Notes: generated by a model not told the origin, from the letters alone. A stretch of 64,000 nt of DNA from Enoplolaimus lenunculus (GCA_030248215.1 JASANG010003290.1:26895-90894), one strand, 5' to 3'; positions 1 through 13,400 are shown, counted from the first letter of the stretch. Made by a program: numbers and translations.

Positions 1-158
1 ACGTGGTTTTAAATTTGTGACTTTCCCTGTTCAAAATTTTCTATGTCATCATCAACAAAAATATAACGCTCGTCAAGCACTTGGCGCATCCCTGTAGCTC
101 TCGGCTCGTTTCTGCTTTGAAATTTGGTTTTCGCTAAAGCTTGTTTAACAATATGTAT

Positions 159-222
159 CGCGTAGCTGGCAAAACTGTCACTGAATTAAACGCGTAGCTG
201 GCAAAACTGTCACTGAATTAAA
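159..222. repeat. 32-bp perfect tandem duplication
   Basis: Two adjacent identical 32-bp units beginning CGCGTAGCTGGC and ending GAATTAAA, read directly from the sequence. Identity suggests a recent slippage or duplication event. No gene is nearby. Confidence 0.9.
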
Positions 223-3200
223 CGTCGTTTGAATGACCTTCCAATTGCCAAAGATATTTTGTGTCACCCACAAGCTAAACAGTAAAAATTAGTTATCATT
301 GCAGCACATATAATGATCGGTATTAAACTTCACTTAGAAACTATGACAGACACGTACGAAATAATTTTTTCGTTTATAATTTCAATTTACAATGACAACC
401 CTGTCTTGCGTTCAGGCGTGTTGCATCCACATTCAGTTATATATGGGCTGGCCACTTGAGCCCGTATTCAATTTTTGCTCATATTGTATACGACATGCAA
501 GAAACTGTTACGGCTTTCAAATTTACCAGCACTGTACTAGCTATTTGCTGTAAGACAGAGTCAATTGGCAAAGTACTGCCCGTACAGGCAGTAATACTTG
601 TGCACTGTTTCATCTTCGACACAATTTTGCGCGTCAAATATACACATGCTGCGCACGGAATTCCCATTTCCTGCATTACTTACGGGCTGTTCAGCAATAT
701 TCTGATGGGAGGATAGGCTTATTGAGCTGTTGGCGCTATCAGTTATGTTTTGTTAAAAAATGTATCTATAACTCTACTTGCTGTGATACTTATTGGTACA
801 GCCGGCAACGGGACATTTAACTTCCTTTGTGCTTAGTTTACCGTGCATTTTATAATGCTCCACGAATGGCCTGGGTTTAAAATCTTTGAAACATATGAGA
901 CAAATTATAGAACGTTCCGCCATGAAAATAGGCAAGCTCTGGAGATCCTGCTGTCTTAACTACGACGTTAACGTTTAGTGCTTATATGCTTTCTAAAAAT
1001 AGTGCATATACTTACCAGAGATCGGATTCAGCTATGAGGGCTACTTTATACATAGGATATAAACAAATGAGTAAAAAAATTTGCGTCTTTTCAATACAAT
1101 CCGCTTTAGCACTACGTTTAACGCATGCGAACTATACTTTTTGTACATTAAACATGAAATCGGCAGCCGCCATGTTATCCAAAATACCTAGCTATGTCAT
1201 AGTTACATTGATGTGTGTACCACCAGAATACACGTATCATTATACACATGTTTGCTTGCTGATGTTAAAGAAAAACTAGTAGTATTAAGCAGCATCATCC
1301 GTCAATATATTAACAAGTTTAAAGTGACATAATTTAGCTGCCGAAAAGGTAAAAGCTTTCCAGCGTCAGAACGCTATTAAAACTATACTTTATGCAATAT
1401 AACATCTAACTTCGTTGCCTTGAGAACTTAACATGTGAACGTAAATCTTTTTAGGTGATTCAGACGAAGGTATCAACTCTATGCTGCTTAAAATCCTGAA
1501 TTTTTTGCTTTACTTTTCTTGTATGATATTTGTTATTACGTTGAGATTAAGCTAAGAACAAGTATAACGCTAAACTTATTGTATACTTCGAGTCAGTTTT
1601 GCCAAAACTTAACACTTGGTTTAGTTATTCTTAAAAACTAGCTTAACACAGCTAGACTAGCTTAAGCTTAAATGAAGTTAGATTAAGATTTTAGAGAGTA
1701 GTATTAACCAAACTTATAGGAACTTGTTGATATGCACATGACTTCATAATTTAATTCATTAACTCATTACGTGATCAAGTACTATACCCTGATCTTCCCC
1801 AAAGTAACTCTGGTGATGAAAATAGTTCAACACCAACTTATAGTTAATGAACTCGTAAACTAAGCGTATTTTAAGTGGTGTCGATCATTACTAACTCGTA
1901 AACACCGAATTTTTCTGTGCGTCTTTGAAGCGACTATAAGTTCTGATTTAAAGCTTATTAAGGCAAAGTGTTAACTTACCCAGCGAGCTGCAAATCATAC
2001 TGAACACCATATCGGTGTAAATATGTGCATGCATACGTATATATATGCGCGTATATGTATTCAAAGCCCTGTTGGGATTAGGTTCAGTGTCTGTTGTCTG
2101 TATTTGACATGTACTTATATATGTGTGCTCCGGCCAAGATCAATTTGAAAGAGGAGTTTGGAGAACTAGCCTATTTTAATAAGTCTCTCCGTAACTGTAC
2201 CTAGAAGTAGCAATGTCCATGGAGGTCGTAAGTCATTTGATATATGTAACATCTAATTGTCAGCAAAATATGTGTCAAAAATATTCAGGTATGCTGTCTT
2301 TAAGCAATTCGTACCACAAGATCCAGCTAAATGTTACTAATGACTGCGGATTTCACTTAGACCTTTTGCAAATATTCACTGATTCTAGCCCTCCCTCTAG
2401 TTGGCTAGGTTCAAATTGAATCATATTTACCCTTACACAGTCCTTCCAACGCCATCCATGCTTATTTTCAACTTCTAAAATAGGCTTCATAATGCCCTTT
2501 ACATTCTTACGATGTCACACGCCAGTTTTTAAAATAACACTGGTGTGACTTATACTAAACACTCAGTGTAATAGTCAAAAACCGTTTCTTTAATTGCATC
2601 TTTGATACATGAACACCGCTTGACAGCATACCCTTTTTGTCGATGTCCTCTCGGCGGGGCATCTCAATCGTAAGGACATTAGAAACCCTACCATGAGACC
2701 TCCACTTGACCACCGTTTCCTTCAAACCCTGCCTATGCTTATGCAACGGTTAGAAGTATATACTTAGAATACCTCTGTTATCATCTATGCGAGGCCATTT
2801 CCTCATCCAAGAGATTTAGCCTTCATTCCCTTTTTAGGAGCCGTTTCTTAACCTTGTCTAATCCCTCGTTCCCCATGCACCTCCTTTGTGAAGTCTACCC
2901 CAATTTACAAACCAGCTCTGATCACTTTTTTGATTCCATATTTTTAATTAATTCATAAGGACACAATATTGTTAGGCGTCATATGTGCTAAATACTCGTA
3001 AGTATATCTCATTGCAAAAATACCCTACAACACTTGTTGTAAGTGTAATTCGGTAATTCATATGGTTCTCAAACCACCATAATTACTGATCCACTGATGC
3101 TTTTGACGAATCTAATAAACGCGAATTGGTACCCACATTGCCATCCTTTTAGACGGTATTCCAAATTGGGATACCCACAAGTTACTTCTCTCATTGCTTA

Positions 3201-4870
3201 AGGACCAAATAACAATGGTGCAACTTATACCGTAACTGAGGAATATGACAAACCTAGTCATTGTCAGAATAGGGTAATATTTATAGGAGGTACAACGCCT
3301 AACCCTTCGTCTTGACTGTTCCATTTTTTGTCGATACCCTACGGGAGTATCCCAAGGAAAAACCTAGATTTAGCGCGTTTCCACACCTACCTCGTCATGC
3401 TTAATGCCCTCTAACAACAGCCCTTTGTTTATTCTCTGCATATACTTACATGTCCTCCCCTATTAACTCTGTAGAGGGCATTCTTGACATTGATATTACC
3501 TCGTTGTTTTGTCTGATTTTTTACATAGCTCTGAAATAAGGGCGTTGCTCACTAACCCCTGATCTGGCTGCACTATTATTCCTCTCCTTAACTAACACAC
3601 ACTACAACGTCATCTTGAAAAAGTAACAGTTCAAACAGGAATGGAATAACACTTGTGACTCCACTAACTAATTTTGAATATTTCAATCTTTTAATTGCAG
3701 TGCAATAATTGCCTGTGTTCCCTCCTCTGTGATAGCACTACGGCAAATATTTGAATTGTGAATCCAAGTTTATCGCCTTTCACTGATTATAAGCATGTCT
3801 GAGCCTCTGGCTAACTAAAATCAACTCACATTGACATAGAATGTTGTTCCATTCCTTGTCAGCATCTTAACTTTTTTCGATATCTTAGTGTAACAGAGAA
3901 ACTTATACTCTTTTTGCATGTACTTCCACTCAAGGTACTAATTAAAATTTTAACTCACAACACGTGTGAATTAGTAGACTCGTTTAACTTTTTAAGTTAT
4001 CAGCCTAAAAGTGGACTTAAAATGGTCTTGTGTGTTTCAGGCTCCAATCCCACAGTCTATTTACATGATGCAAGTTCGGGAAAACTACCCACTTGACCTT
4101 CTAGTCCGCCCCCACTTAATACTAAAGGATTTCATCTCCAAATTAGGTACTGGAGGAGCTTTCTAAATTAATTGTTTCAACACAATCACCTGCTAATATT
4201 CGCCTTCTGTCATTCCGAATAAGTCTTGTTAAGTTTATAATGTAGCACCCAAATTTCGCGGCGTAAGGACTTACTTTCATGGATCTCTAGTGTTGATTTC
4301 AACGTACCGCAATTACTTACAACAACCCTTTCCGCGTGAGCTGTTAACTCCCGCGAGTTTTGCCGTTGGCTTAGACCGTGTCACCCTATTGAATTTTGAG
4401 TATAACACTGTAGAAATAACCCTGGTTTAGGTAAAGAATGTTACAAATTTCGCCATGAAATTAGCGTTTAACTAATTAACTGTCATTTTTCCTAACTAAT
4501 TTCGCCTCACCGTCGGCTCCGGCGTGTTTCGTTGACCTCCGTCTCCGGCTCCGGTTCCAGCATTTTTCACCTCCGGTTGTACCCTGCTACTAACCGTTAT
4601 GGCAATTTTCGTTATAGACTTCCCTCTTGAAAACTCGATAATCAAATTACAACAAGAACGTATGTGTCTCAGAGGAAATAAAAACATGCAAAAAATTTGA
4701 ATTAACTTTCTTACGGCCCTTTTCTATACATTGACTTGAAAATTCTAAAGTATTTTGTATCGAGTGAGTACGCAAATGTGTTATCAACGTGAAAATATTT
4801 CTAATTATGATGAACAACAAAATTGATTTTATTAGCTGGGTCAACTTGACTTTATAGATTATTTTTAGGT
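223..4870. other. Intergenic stretch without a supportable gene
   Basis: Only short, compositionally AT-driven open frames occur, with no recognisable domain. There is an alternating purine/pyrimidine tract near 2018-2060 (ATGCATACGTATATATATGC type). Near 4495-4588 is a CCGG/CTCCGG-rich remnant ending GGTTGTACCCTG, which matches the terminus of the hAT-like elements found at 48.3, 58.9 and 60.9 kb. Otherwise I see nothing here. Confidence 0.6.
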
Positions 4871-4879
4871 GGACGGTTA

Positions 4880-5018
4880 ATGTTTTGGGCCCATGTTACT
4901 ATAAAGGCCGTCCCAATTTTCCGGGACAGAAATAAACCCGGAGTGCACACTTATGCGCTCCTGTTTACATATGCACAGGCAGTATTGTCCCAACTGTCCC
5001 ATCTGTCCCAACTGTCCA
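4880..5018 (-). repeat. Short copy of the TGTCCCA minisatellite element
   Basis: The flank GTCCCAATTTTCCGGGACAG at about 4910-4929 is the inverted counterpart of CTGTCCCGGGAAAATGGGAC at 10397-10416. Outside it both copies share a variant of CATGGCCAATGTTACTTTAA. Only about four TGTCCCA units follow here, against about thirty in the other copy. This shows the minisatellite is part of a mobile or duplicated unit whose array length varies. Confidence 0.7.
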
Positions 5019-5019
5019 T

Positions 5020-6040
5020 ATGGTTGGTTATGGGATGGGGTGGACAGACGTACGGTGCGAGGCAGGGTTGTCACGTACGGTGAATATGATTAGAGCCCAC
5101 CCTCAGTTGGAAATGGATGGATCCTTGGCAAATTGGTCAGTGGAGCAACGCATGTCTATTGCACATGGGTTGATGAATTCACAAGGGTCTACCCAGGTGG
5201 AAGAAGTCTTAGTGGGGAAGGAGAAAGCAGTTGAAGAGGATGAGGCCAGAGCCCGGGGTGCAGCAGCCATGCTCCGGGGCCACCTCTATTAAGGAATCAG
5301 AGGACGAGGATGATAAAATAAGAGAACTAACCCGGTTTTTGAAAAGGGATTAAATCGAAACGGGGTGAAAAGTTTAAAAAGTGGTGGAGTAAAATTGAAA
5401 GAGCCAACGGCCGGAATCTAGACAGAGTCATAGATCTAGCAGGGCTAGTTGCATGGCTTATAAAGGCGAGACAGGTTTTCACCCGGTAATGGAAGGATAT
5501 CGGGTGGTCGATCCTGCGCAAGGGGCAGGAATACAAAGTCGCCCATGTCCAATGGATCAGCAACATGTTGAATCAGGGAACAGCTAGGGTAGGACCAATA
5601 CCCTATCTGACTCACATAGGTCAGCGACAAATGAGTCAACCGGTATTGAGACAACAGATAGCGGGGAACATGTACCTTGCATACCGGACTAAACCCGGAG
5701 CGACGACTCAGGCGAATGCTAGTTGGCAGAAACCTGTCATGCAGACACCGCGCTTGACGGGCTTTGCCGGGACACCGGTTGCACAGACAATAAGTAATAT
5801 GGCAGCGGAAGCAGCGCAAGGGTTGGGACGTGCGGCGCCGTAGTTCGTGGTAAAGATGCCACAGAAGCTGCCGCTTAAAATTTTTCGAGGAGAGAACGAA
5901 CTTCTCAGGATATGGTACTCGAAGTTCGAAAGGGTAATGCAAACGGCAAAAATTTCGGACATGGAATTTAAATTGAATCATTTTTGAAACATCAGTACTT
6001 GGATATATTTGTAGCAGGAAGGCCAAACCTACTAAACATG
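5020..6040 (+). mobile_element. Gag-like LTR-retroelement fossil, broken
   Basis: This GC-richer patch holds several open stretches in different frames (5020-5292, 5565-5843, and around 5854-5985). The last contains LPLKIFRGENELLRIWYSKF, which resembles the start of gag-type domains of LTR retrotransposons (a basic residue, a proline, a Phe-x-Gly turn, then a Trp-x-x-x-Phe helix). I see no protease, polymerase or integrase region and no paired terminal repeats, so it appears to be an old fragment with multiple breaks. The assignment rests on pattern only. Confidence 0.35.
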
Positions 6041-6435
6041 GGGCGTAAATTTTTGATTTGTTCCCCTACAAAATTTTTTCATCTCATAGTTTTAAACTGA
6101 ACTAGCAGGCATAAAAAATTTATGCTACCCCCGGGTTGCTTATATTTACGGCATCCCCTTTACTTGCTGCAATCTGAAATTCTACATGGGTGTACGTGTG
6201 CGATATGTATGTGTCTTTGTATAAATGTGTGTATAATGTGCATTCAGAGATGCGTTTTGAGGTACACTTTTTATGCAGTGTAATTAATAAAAATACAGTT
6301 GATTGTAAGTTTTAAATTGCCGATATTTTAGTCGTTTTAACGAAGGCCGCAACATGCTTCAGTGGAAAATTAATTGGGCTACCTGAACAAATTGTGCACG
6401 CCTTACCAAACATGTATTTTATAAAATTCTAGTTA

Positions 6436-6822
6436 TGGGTCATCCACGTTATAATGCGCTCGCTAAGTTAAAGATTTGTCCAACCACCCGGTAGGGATCT
6501 GTGTACAAATTGAATGTGCATCTAGCGTGTAGGTACAATTTTATGCTGTACGTAGACACTATTAATTGTCCCGAGACTGTCCGAAGGGAGTCGGGACAAA
6601 AGGTAAAAAATTAAGCATAATCAATAAGTGTATGTGTGTGTTTGTGTTGGTGTTATGTATGTTTGCGATGCTATATGAACACAGTGCAATATGTCTTTAC
6701 GTCCTCGTTAGGGCTACCGGACATTATAGTGGTCTCGCAATAGTGTGTTAAAGCGACGTCGAGTCGTACTAAGACCCAAACATTTTTTGCAGTAGCGCGT
6801 GCAGTATAACGTGGATGTTCCA
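6436..6822. mobile_element. PIF/Harbinger-like miniature element, copy 1
   Basis: The terminal inverted repeats are TGGGTCATCCACGTTATAAT on the left and ATAACGTGGATGTTCCA on the right, bounded by TTA at 6433-6435 and 6823-6825. A 3-bp TTA/TWA target duplication is typical of PIF/Harbinger transposons. The interior shares a GTCC/GGGA inverted motif with the longer copy at 55293-55782. There is no transposase frame, so it is non-autonomous. Confidence 0.75.
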
Positions 6823-6825
6823 TTA

Positions 6826-8098
6826 CAAAGTTTTACCTGCGGCATAAAGGTTGCGAATCATATGAATTTTGCCCAAGTTGGGCATTTTTTTCTAGTTTTA
6901 TTACTTTTACTCGTTTAAGGGCTGAAACCAAAGAGATGTGTTGGAATGATATAAACTTCACTTCTTGACGTATAGCGATACGTCTAATCAAGGAAACTGT
7001 TATGTTATGTCGCTTGCGTTTGTTTAAAAACCATTAATTGAAATCAACCTTAGTCATAAACTTATAATTTTTATTGTTATTAGGGTATAAAGTCTTCGCA
7101 TAGTCATCGTGTATCAAAATTGAGTTTTACTCTCGAAATAGGTGAGAAACCTGCGGAAATTTCACCCTAAACGGGAGTCGATTTTACATCCGGTTGCATC
7201 TTTAGGAAAGATTAAACAAGGGTTCATTGTTACTCAGCACATCTGAAAACAAAAGAATATACGCAAAGTTTAGAACATATGCACATACTAAAAACGGAAA
7301 CACAATTTAGTTAATCGGTTCGAAAGAAAAGAAAACAAATAAAATATCGCGCCTATTTGTTATATTAAAAGTCTTAAAATATCATAGCCTACCAAACGTT
7401 TCTGAAACTATAAAAATTCAACACACCGTACCTCCTGTGTTGGTATTACAGCTTCCACTGACGGGTGTCGAGTTACTCATGCATTTTTCAAACCTTTGGC
7501 TACATAGTTTATAATCTCAGACAATTCTGACCGGGCTAGACTATAGGTATAATAGAATACAACAAACTGGAGTTAAAAATACCGGAGCCGGAGATCCAGC
7601 AAAATTTGCCAAAGTAGATGCCGCAGTTGAATTGTTTAAATTGCATACCGAAGTTTAATGTGAAATGCACGAAAAAATATAAATTTTGTGACACTGCAAA
7701 ATTTCGCTACCATTTTCTGTAACATTTTCAGGAATACGACACGGTGTACTTTGTTCATACCTGTTTTAGCACCAGGGATAGATTCTTTAAGAAGCGACGA
7801 TGGTGGTCCTTAATCAAAAAATTTATAAAGGTTGCTAGACTTTCTGCATGTTACGTATTTTAAATCATTCAGACACTATAAACAAATGTGAATATTAGCT
7901 CCATCATGAATTTGTGAATCTACCCCTGTGTCGCACTATTCCAGATCAAATTGTGCACGTTCTCAAATTAACAATAATACGAGACAAGTATAGTTTTACA
8001 GTAGTTGACTACCAGGTTGCAACTGGTGGAAAAATACCGGAACTGCATTCAAAATACTACAGCCGAACTTGATATTTTCAATAGAAACTACACTTGCG
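6826..8098. other. Intergenic stretch, nothing recognised
   Basis: AT-rich sequence without long open frames, tRNA-like boxes or clear inverted ends. I see nothing here beyond a short ACCGGAGCCGGAG motif near 7581 that may be a remnant of the CCGGAA-rich hAT-like family. Confidence 0.5.
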
Positions 8099-8100
8099 TA

Positions 8101-8462
8101 CTGTAGTGACCCGAATAAGAAGAGGGACCGATATTTATTTGGCCTCTCCAGAGAGTACCGCCCTTGTTTCGGTTACGGACTCTTATTTATTTTCAACCCA
8201 CGCTCCGCCGCCCTTCATTATTGATATACATCCGGTACTGCAATTATCAGTTGAATTAAACGTTTATTTGTCTTATGTCAATAGCTTGAGCGATAATACA
8301 AGGTTATACTTAGAAATTTACTTTCAAAATTTAAGCACGCTTTAAAGTTTCGAACTCAAATTATTTGATCCTGGAGTCATTTATGTGCTACAATTAGGGT
8401 TAATTGACATTTATGGACTCTAATCCGGGTTTAGGGACTCTATCCCCTTACGGACTCTGGCC
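8101..8462. mobile_element. TA-flanked miniature element (CTGTAGTGACCCG family)
   Basis: The left terminus CTGTAGTGACCCGAATAAG is preceded by TA. The interior (TTGGCCTCTCCAGAG, GACTCTAAT, GGACTCTATC) matches the 54344-54683 copy in reverse orientation. The right terminus is missing: the copy stops where a GGCCCATGTATAGAACAGGG segment starts. TA flanks suggest a Tc1/mariner-type non-autonomous element. Confidence 0.7.
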
Positions 8463-8469
8463 CATGTAT

Positions 8470-9865
8470 AGAACAGGGGCTTCCACTTTTCCAGGGTGGA
8501 AAACTTATGACCAGGAGTGCAGCGGAGCCACTCCTGTATGACGACCTGATTTTTCACTGGTTGGTAGGAAAAATAACAGGCATAGGTTTTGCTGGGGAAA
8601 AGTGGAAAATTCGTAAGCTTTGATATTCCTTGGTTAGGTAGGGAAAATCTGTAGTGTGTAAAATTTGTTTGGGAAACGGGAAAAGTGGAAAATTTAAACG
8701 CCCAGATTTTCCCTTGGTTGGTAGGGAAATTCTGTAGTGTAAAGTGTGTTTGGAAAACTGGAAAAGTGGAAATTTTAAAAGCTTATATTATTCCTGGGTT
8801 GGTAGGGAAAATCTGAAGCTTGTTTGGAAAACTGGAAAAGTGGAAATTATAAAAGCTTAGATTATTCCTGGGCTGGTATGGAAAATCTGAAGCTATGCTT
8901 CAGATTTTCACTACCAACCCAGGGTAAAAAGCTAGGCCTTAGAATTTACCACTTTATCCGTTTTCCAACCAAAACCTATGCTTCAGATATCCCTACCAAC
9001 CCAGGGTAAAAATCTAGGCATTAGAATTTTCCCGTTTTCCAACCAAAACCTATGCTTCAGATTTTCTCTACCAACCCAGGGTAAAAATCTAGGCATTAGA
9101 ATTTTCCACTTTTCCCGTTTTTCAACCAAAACCTATGCTTCAGATTTTCCCTACCAACCCAGGGTAAAATCAAGGCATGAAAATTTTTCACTTTTCCCGT
9201 TTTCCAACCAAAACCTGTGCGCTATGCTGGAATTTTCCACTTTTCCCGTTTTCCAACCAAAGCCTATGCTTCAGATTTTCCCAACCAACCCAGGGTAAAA
9301 AGCTAGGCCTTAGAATTTACCACTTTATCCGTTTTCCAACCAAAACCTATGCTTCAGATTTCCCTACCAACCCAGGATAAAAATCTAGGCATTAGAATTT
9401 TCCCGTTTTCCAACCAAAACCTATGCTTCAGATTTTCTCTACCAACCCAGGGTAAAAATCTAGGCATTAGAATTTTCCACTTTTCCCGTTTTTCAACCAA
9501 AACCTATGCTTCAGATTTTCCCTACCAACCCAGGGTAAAGTCAAGGCATTAAAATTTTCCACTTTTCCCGTTTTCCAACCAAAACCTATGCCCTACGCTT
9601 GAATTTTCCACTTTTCCCGTTTTCCAACCATCGCTTTAGATTTCTCTTAACCAAGAAAATATCTAGGCATTCGAATTTTCCACTTTTCCTGTTTTCCAAC
9701 CAAAACCTATGCTTCATATTTTCCCTACCAACCCAGAGTAAAAATCTAGGCATTAGAATTTTCCACTTTTCCCGTTTTCCAACCAAAACCTATGCTTCAA
9801 ATTTTCCCTACCAACCCAGGGTAAAAATCTAGGCATTCGAATTTTCCACTTTTCCCATAGTTTTT
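8470..9865. repeat. Minisatellite-bearing element, 74-83-bp units, copy 1
   Basis: An array of units containing CCAAAACCTATGCTTCAGAT, CTACCAACCCAGGGTAAA and TTTTCCACTTTTCCCG. Units before about 8887 run in one orientation and those after about 8903 in the other, meeting at the perfect palindrome CTGAAGC-TAT-GCTTCAG (8887-8903). A block starting at 8931 recurs almost unchanged at 9302, giving a 371-bp higher-order repeat. Apparent open frames here are repeat translations, not genes. A second copy lies inverted at 21850-22715 and shares the non-repeated end (8480-8560). Confidence 0.85.
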
Positions 9866-10029
9866 CATCTGTTGTAATTAACCTTTAAAACAGCGGGTAT
9901 ATAAGCGCTTAGCACTAGTCGTCGAGAGCGAATGTATTTGGGGAAGTGTTGTTGAATTGCATCGCGGTTTTCCTAGCGCCGGTTTACTTGAACTATCTGT
10001 ACTCGATTACGCGGCTGTTAAAGTTCACT

Positions 10030-10440
10030 TGTGTTAATGTAACTGTCCCAACTGTCCCAAGTGTTCCAATTGTCCCATCTATCCCAACTGTTCCATCTGT
10101 CTCGTTTGTCCCAACTGTCCCATCTATCCCAAGTGTCCCATCTATCCCAACTGTCCCATCTGTCTCATCTGCCCCAACTGTCGCATCTGTACCAACTGTC
10201 CCTTCTATCCCATCTGTCCCGTTTGCCCCAACTGTCCCATCTATCTCAAGTGTCCCAACTGTCCCATCGGTCCCAACTGCCCCATCAGTCCTGCTGTCCC
10301 ATCTGTCCCAACTATCCCATCTGTCCCACTGTCTCTTCTGTCCCAACTGTCCAGCTGTCCCAATTATATTTTTTGAATGTACTCCTGGTACATTTCTGTC
10401 CCGGGAAAATGGGACTTCCTTTAAAGTAACATTGGCCATG
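10030..10440. repeat. 9-bp minisatellite (CTGTCCCAT/CTGTCCCAA)n
   Basis: About 330 bp of 9-bp units with few length changes, so both strands stay open and give artefactual Val-Pro-Thr or Gly-Thr-Asp repeat peptides. The right flank (10395-10440) is the inverted match of 4880-4930. It lies just after the other minisatellite element. I consider the long open frames over it non-genic. Confidence 0.85.
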
Positions 10441-13400
10441 TTTTGTATGAATGCATGCCTGTGTTATACATTAGCTGTATAGACGTAATAAATTCATTGA
10501 CTCACTACTATACACCAAACAAATACAACATGCTCACAACAAGAATTATAGATACCAGTATTGACCTCTATGAAGACCGATATTTATTCAAAGAATGAAT
10601 AGTCATGATTGCATTGTGGAAAAATATTTTATCTTCACACGGGGAAAATATCATAAATGCGAAAAGAATATAGTATTTCAATTTCTAAAACAGGGAAAAT
10701 ATCGCAAAAATGCATATTTTAATTTTACTAAATCAATTTCTTACTGCCTAATAAATCCCAATCTGCAGATAGAAATTGAGTATGAAAACAAATTCAATTT
10801 CCTTCTTGGATTGACCGAAAAACGTCGAGTGAAAAGTTAAGTTGACAAAAAAATCCGAATCCATTTCCTTATACGTTTTATAAATTGTTTCAATTTTGCC
10901 CGGTATTTTATAAGCTCGAAAATTCGAACGCAGGGTGCAATATTTTACAAAATGGTTTTTAAAGTTTTAAAAGTGTCAATGAACTATAAAACTTAAAATA
11001 TGTAATAGTACAATTGCATATCAATTTCAATCTCTTTCTTCACATTTTTCTAACATGTCTGCTATAACATGGGGTGTAAGAAGCAAGGTCGTTAGCCAGT
11101 TCCGTATTGCTAAAATTAAAATACAATCTATATCTGACACAGTTTCTGCGCGAAACAGTCAGAATCAGCAGGCAAGCAAAATTATATTAAAATTTTAAGT
11201 GATCCATGTAAACTATGAGGTCTTGTCCAGTAAACTTTACTCCTGTTCCTAAGCTAAAATATTCGTCTGAGCACAAGCGTAAGTCTAAATATAAACCTAA
11301 TCCTAAGCCTACGCCTGTCGGTTCTTCTGTCATCCTATAGACTCGCCCGCATAATCAACATGGTCTTTGTGTTTTGAAGCAATCTTGGGATGAGCCAAAG
11401 TTTTTGTCAGGGGACGATAAGACAAAAACTTTTGTAACCTTTGCAGATGTAGAAAATATTTGTTATTTGCATACTAAATAATGTTTGCTGGGTTTTTGGA
11501 ATGTTAAGTATTTATTTAAATTATGCTTAACTAATGAATAAGGCGCCGACTTAAGAAAATACTTAAACTCTTCGAGCAAATACTAATAACAGCCAAACGT
11601 GAGCAATCGTCATAACAATAAAGTCATAGATTTGTTTTATACTAAAGAGGCTCCATGACTCTACAATTTCAGTTAAATCAAGGTTAATATGCCAGAAATG
11701 TTAAAGCATAATATATCAATTTTTATCAACCGCTTTTAACTATTTACTTACCTTAAATAAGCTTTTAAAAACGACAAAGTGGTTAAGTAATTACTTTGCG
11801 CGTACTTAAGTCCTAAGTAGTATTTAAGTAGGGTTTCAGAAACAAAGCCATTACGTCTAAGAAAATTTGTAATTATTCTTGCTAAATTATTTTCAACACG
11901 ATAACAGCATCAATATTGTTTTAAAAGCCCACATTTATTGTACATTTTCAACTGGAGCACTTGTTATTGGCGTTTTTGCTATTTGAAAGTTGTTATAACA
12001 AAATAAATCCTTCGTAATATTGTTGCGTTACAGATCGACTGGAGTGCTCTGACGCCACGTTTTCGCACCCCGTGGACAAAAATTTATCCAATGTATTAAG
12101 ACAATTCTTTCTTTCAGATAACTGTCCTTGCGTTCCAGACATGTTTTCAGAAAGACACAAACGAAGGGCACAGTTTAGCCAACGGATAAAGACTGACCTC
12201 TTTGCCACAAGACGACACCCAATCTGTGATCCAAAATAAATCAGAAGTAGTCAATCCAGATCCTTGTTCTGTCATACATTTTGATATCAAAGATTCGTAT
12301 CTGCGAACTAATGCGCGTCTGAAACACACATTATACAAGGTGTCGCAGCTATCATCCCACTCCCCTAAAAGAAAAGACTTGGGCAATTGGGGGCTGACAA
12401 AACCGATTAACCATGTGAATTCAGTGCAGATTGTGCTCTCTCGTTTCGCTCGCGAGGTTTCTTTCGCCATGATAAATTGCACGTCCTCCCATTCAATAAT
12501 CAACGGTTGCGTTCCTGAATAATACGTTGGAGGGTCCCTATCTCACCGCTTGCGGGAGGGCCTCAGATACCGTACAAATTTTACTGGTTGGCTGTGCCGC
12601 GCCTACAGATGAATAAGATTGGTGGTTGGAAGTTCGTTGTGATTATTTAAATTTTGTGCAAACGGCGAACATTCAGGTATTCGTCTTACGACGTCTGCCT
12701 CTCAAATGATGACCGTGGATGCCCCAAGGACGGTATAAAACATTTTAACACAACTAAGTAAAAAGCCAGAAAATTTGTGTATAAATATATCCAATACTAA
12801 AATTTTTATTTTAAGAATTTTGAAGGCCCAATAAATACTTTTACAGGAAAATAAAACATCTTTTAAACTTTTCTACTTGAATATCCGTTTTCCGTTTCCG
12901 TTATTTAGATCACTATTCTTTTTTCGGCCCTCAGAGTTTACATGCACTTCGACACGATATAGACAACCAAGACGCTGAACATAAAATAGAACTGTGAATG
13001 AAGTTCGACTATTAAAACTAGCTGAAAGGCATGCGCACATTTGTACTAATTTTTTTATCGCCTATGTCAGTTTTGCATCTGTTATTTGAGTGAATATGAT
13101 CTCTAGAATCTCCCTTACATGAATTGACAACATCAATTGAACAAATTAACATTACAGCATGTAAAACGATAGTAAAAAACGACAGACGAATACGTGCAGT
13201 AATCAAAGTAACGGAAACGATAAACGAAATTCTACCATAACAGTCGCTAAATAAAAACTCAAAAGCAAAAGTTTACAGACGTTTACTCAGCTAGTGTTGC
13301 AGATCCAAATATTCGATTATTCCTGCGTACAAATCGCATTATTGTCCGCTGAACAATTTTTGTCATTCGAATGTAATTCGTTTGAACTCTTGTCGGATAA

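Noticed and set aside
5445-6026. 193-codon minus-strand frame
   Set aside because: It is antisense to the gag-like patch, has no recognisable domain and overlaps plus-strand open stretches that fit a retroelement fossil better.
8978-9832. Open frames of 66-106 codons in both directions
   Set aside because: They are translations of the minisatellite array. The reading frame follows the repeat, with Phe/Pro/Asn repeats, and there is no independent coding signal.
9946-10482. 178-codon plus-strand frame and 148-codon minus-strand frame
   Set aside because: Both arise because the 9-bp minisatellite unit is a multiple of three. The ends are ordinary flanking DNA.
12147-12522. Open frames on both strands, 106 and 118 codons
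   Set aside because: No recognisable domain, both strands are equally open, and no splice borders or conserved motif favour either. Not called as a gene.
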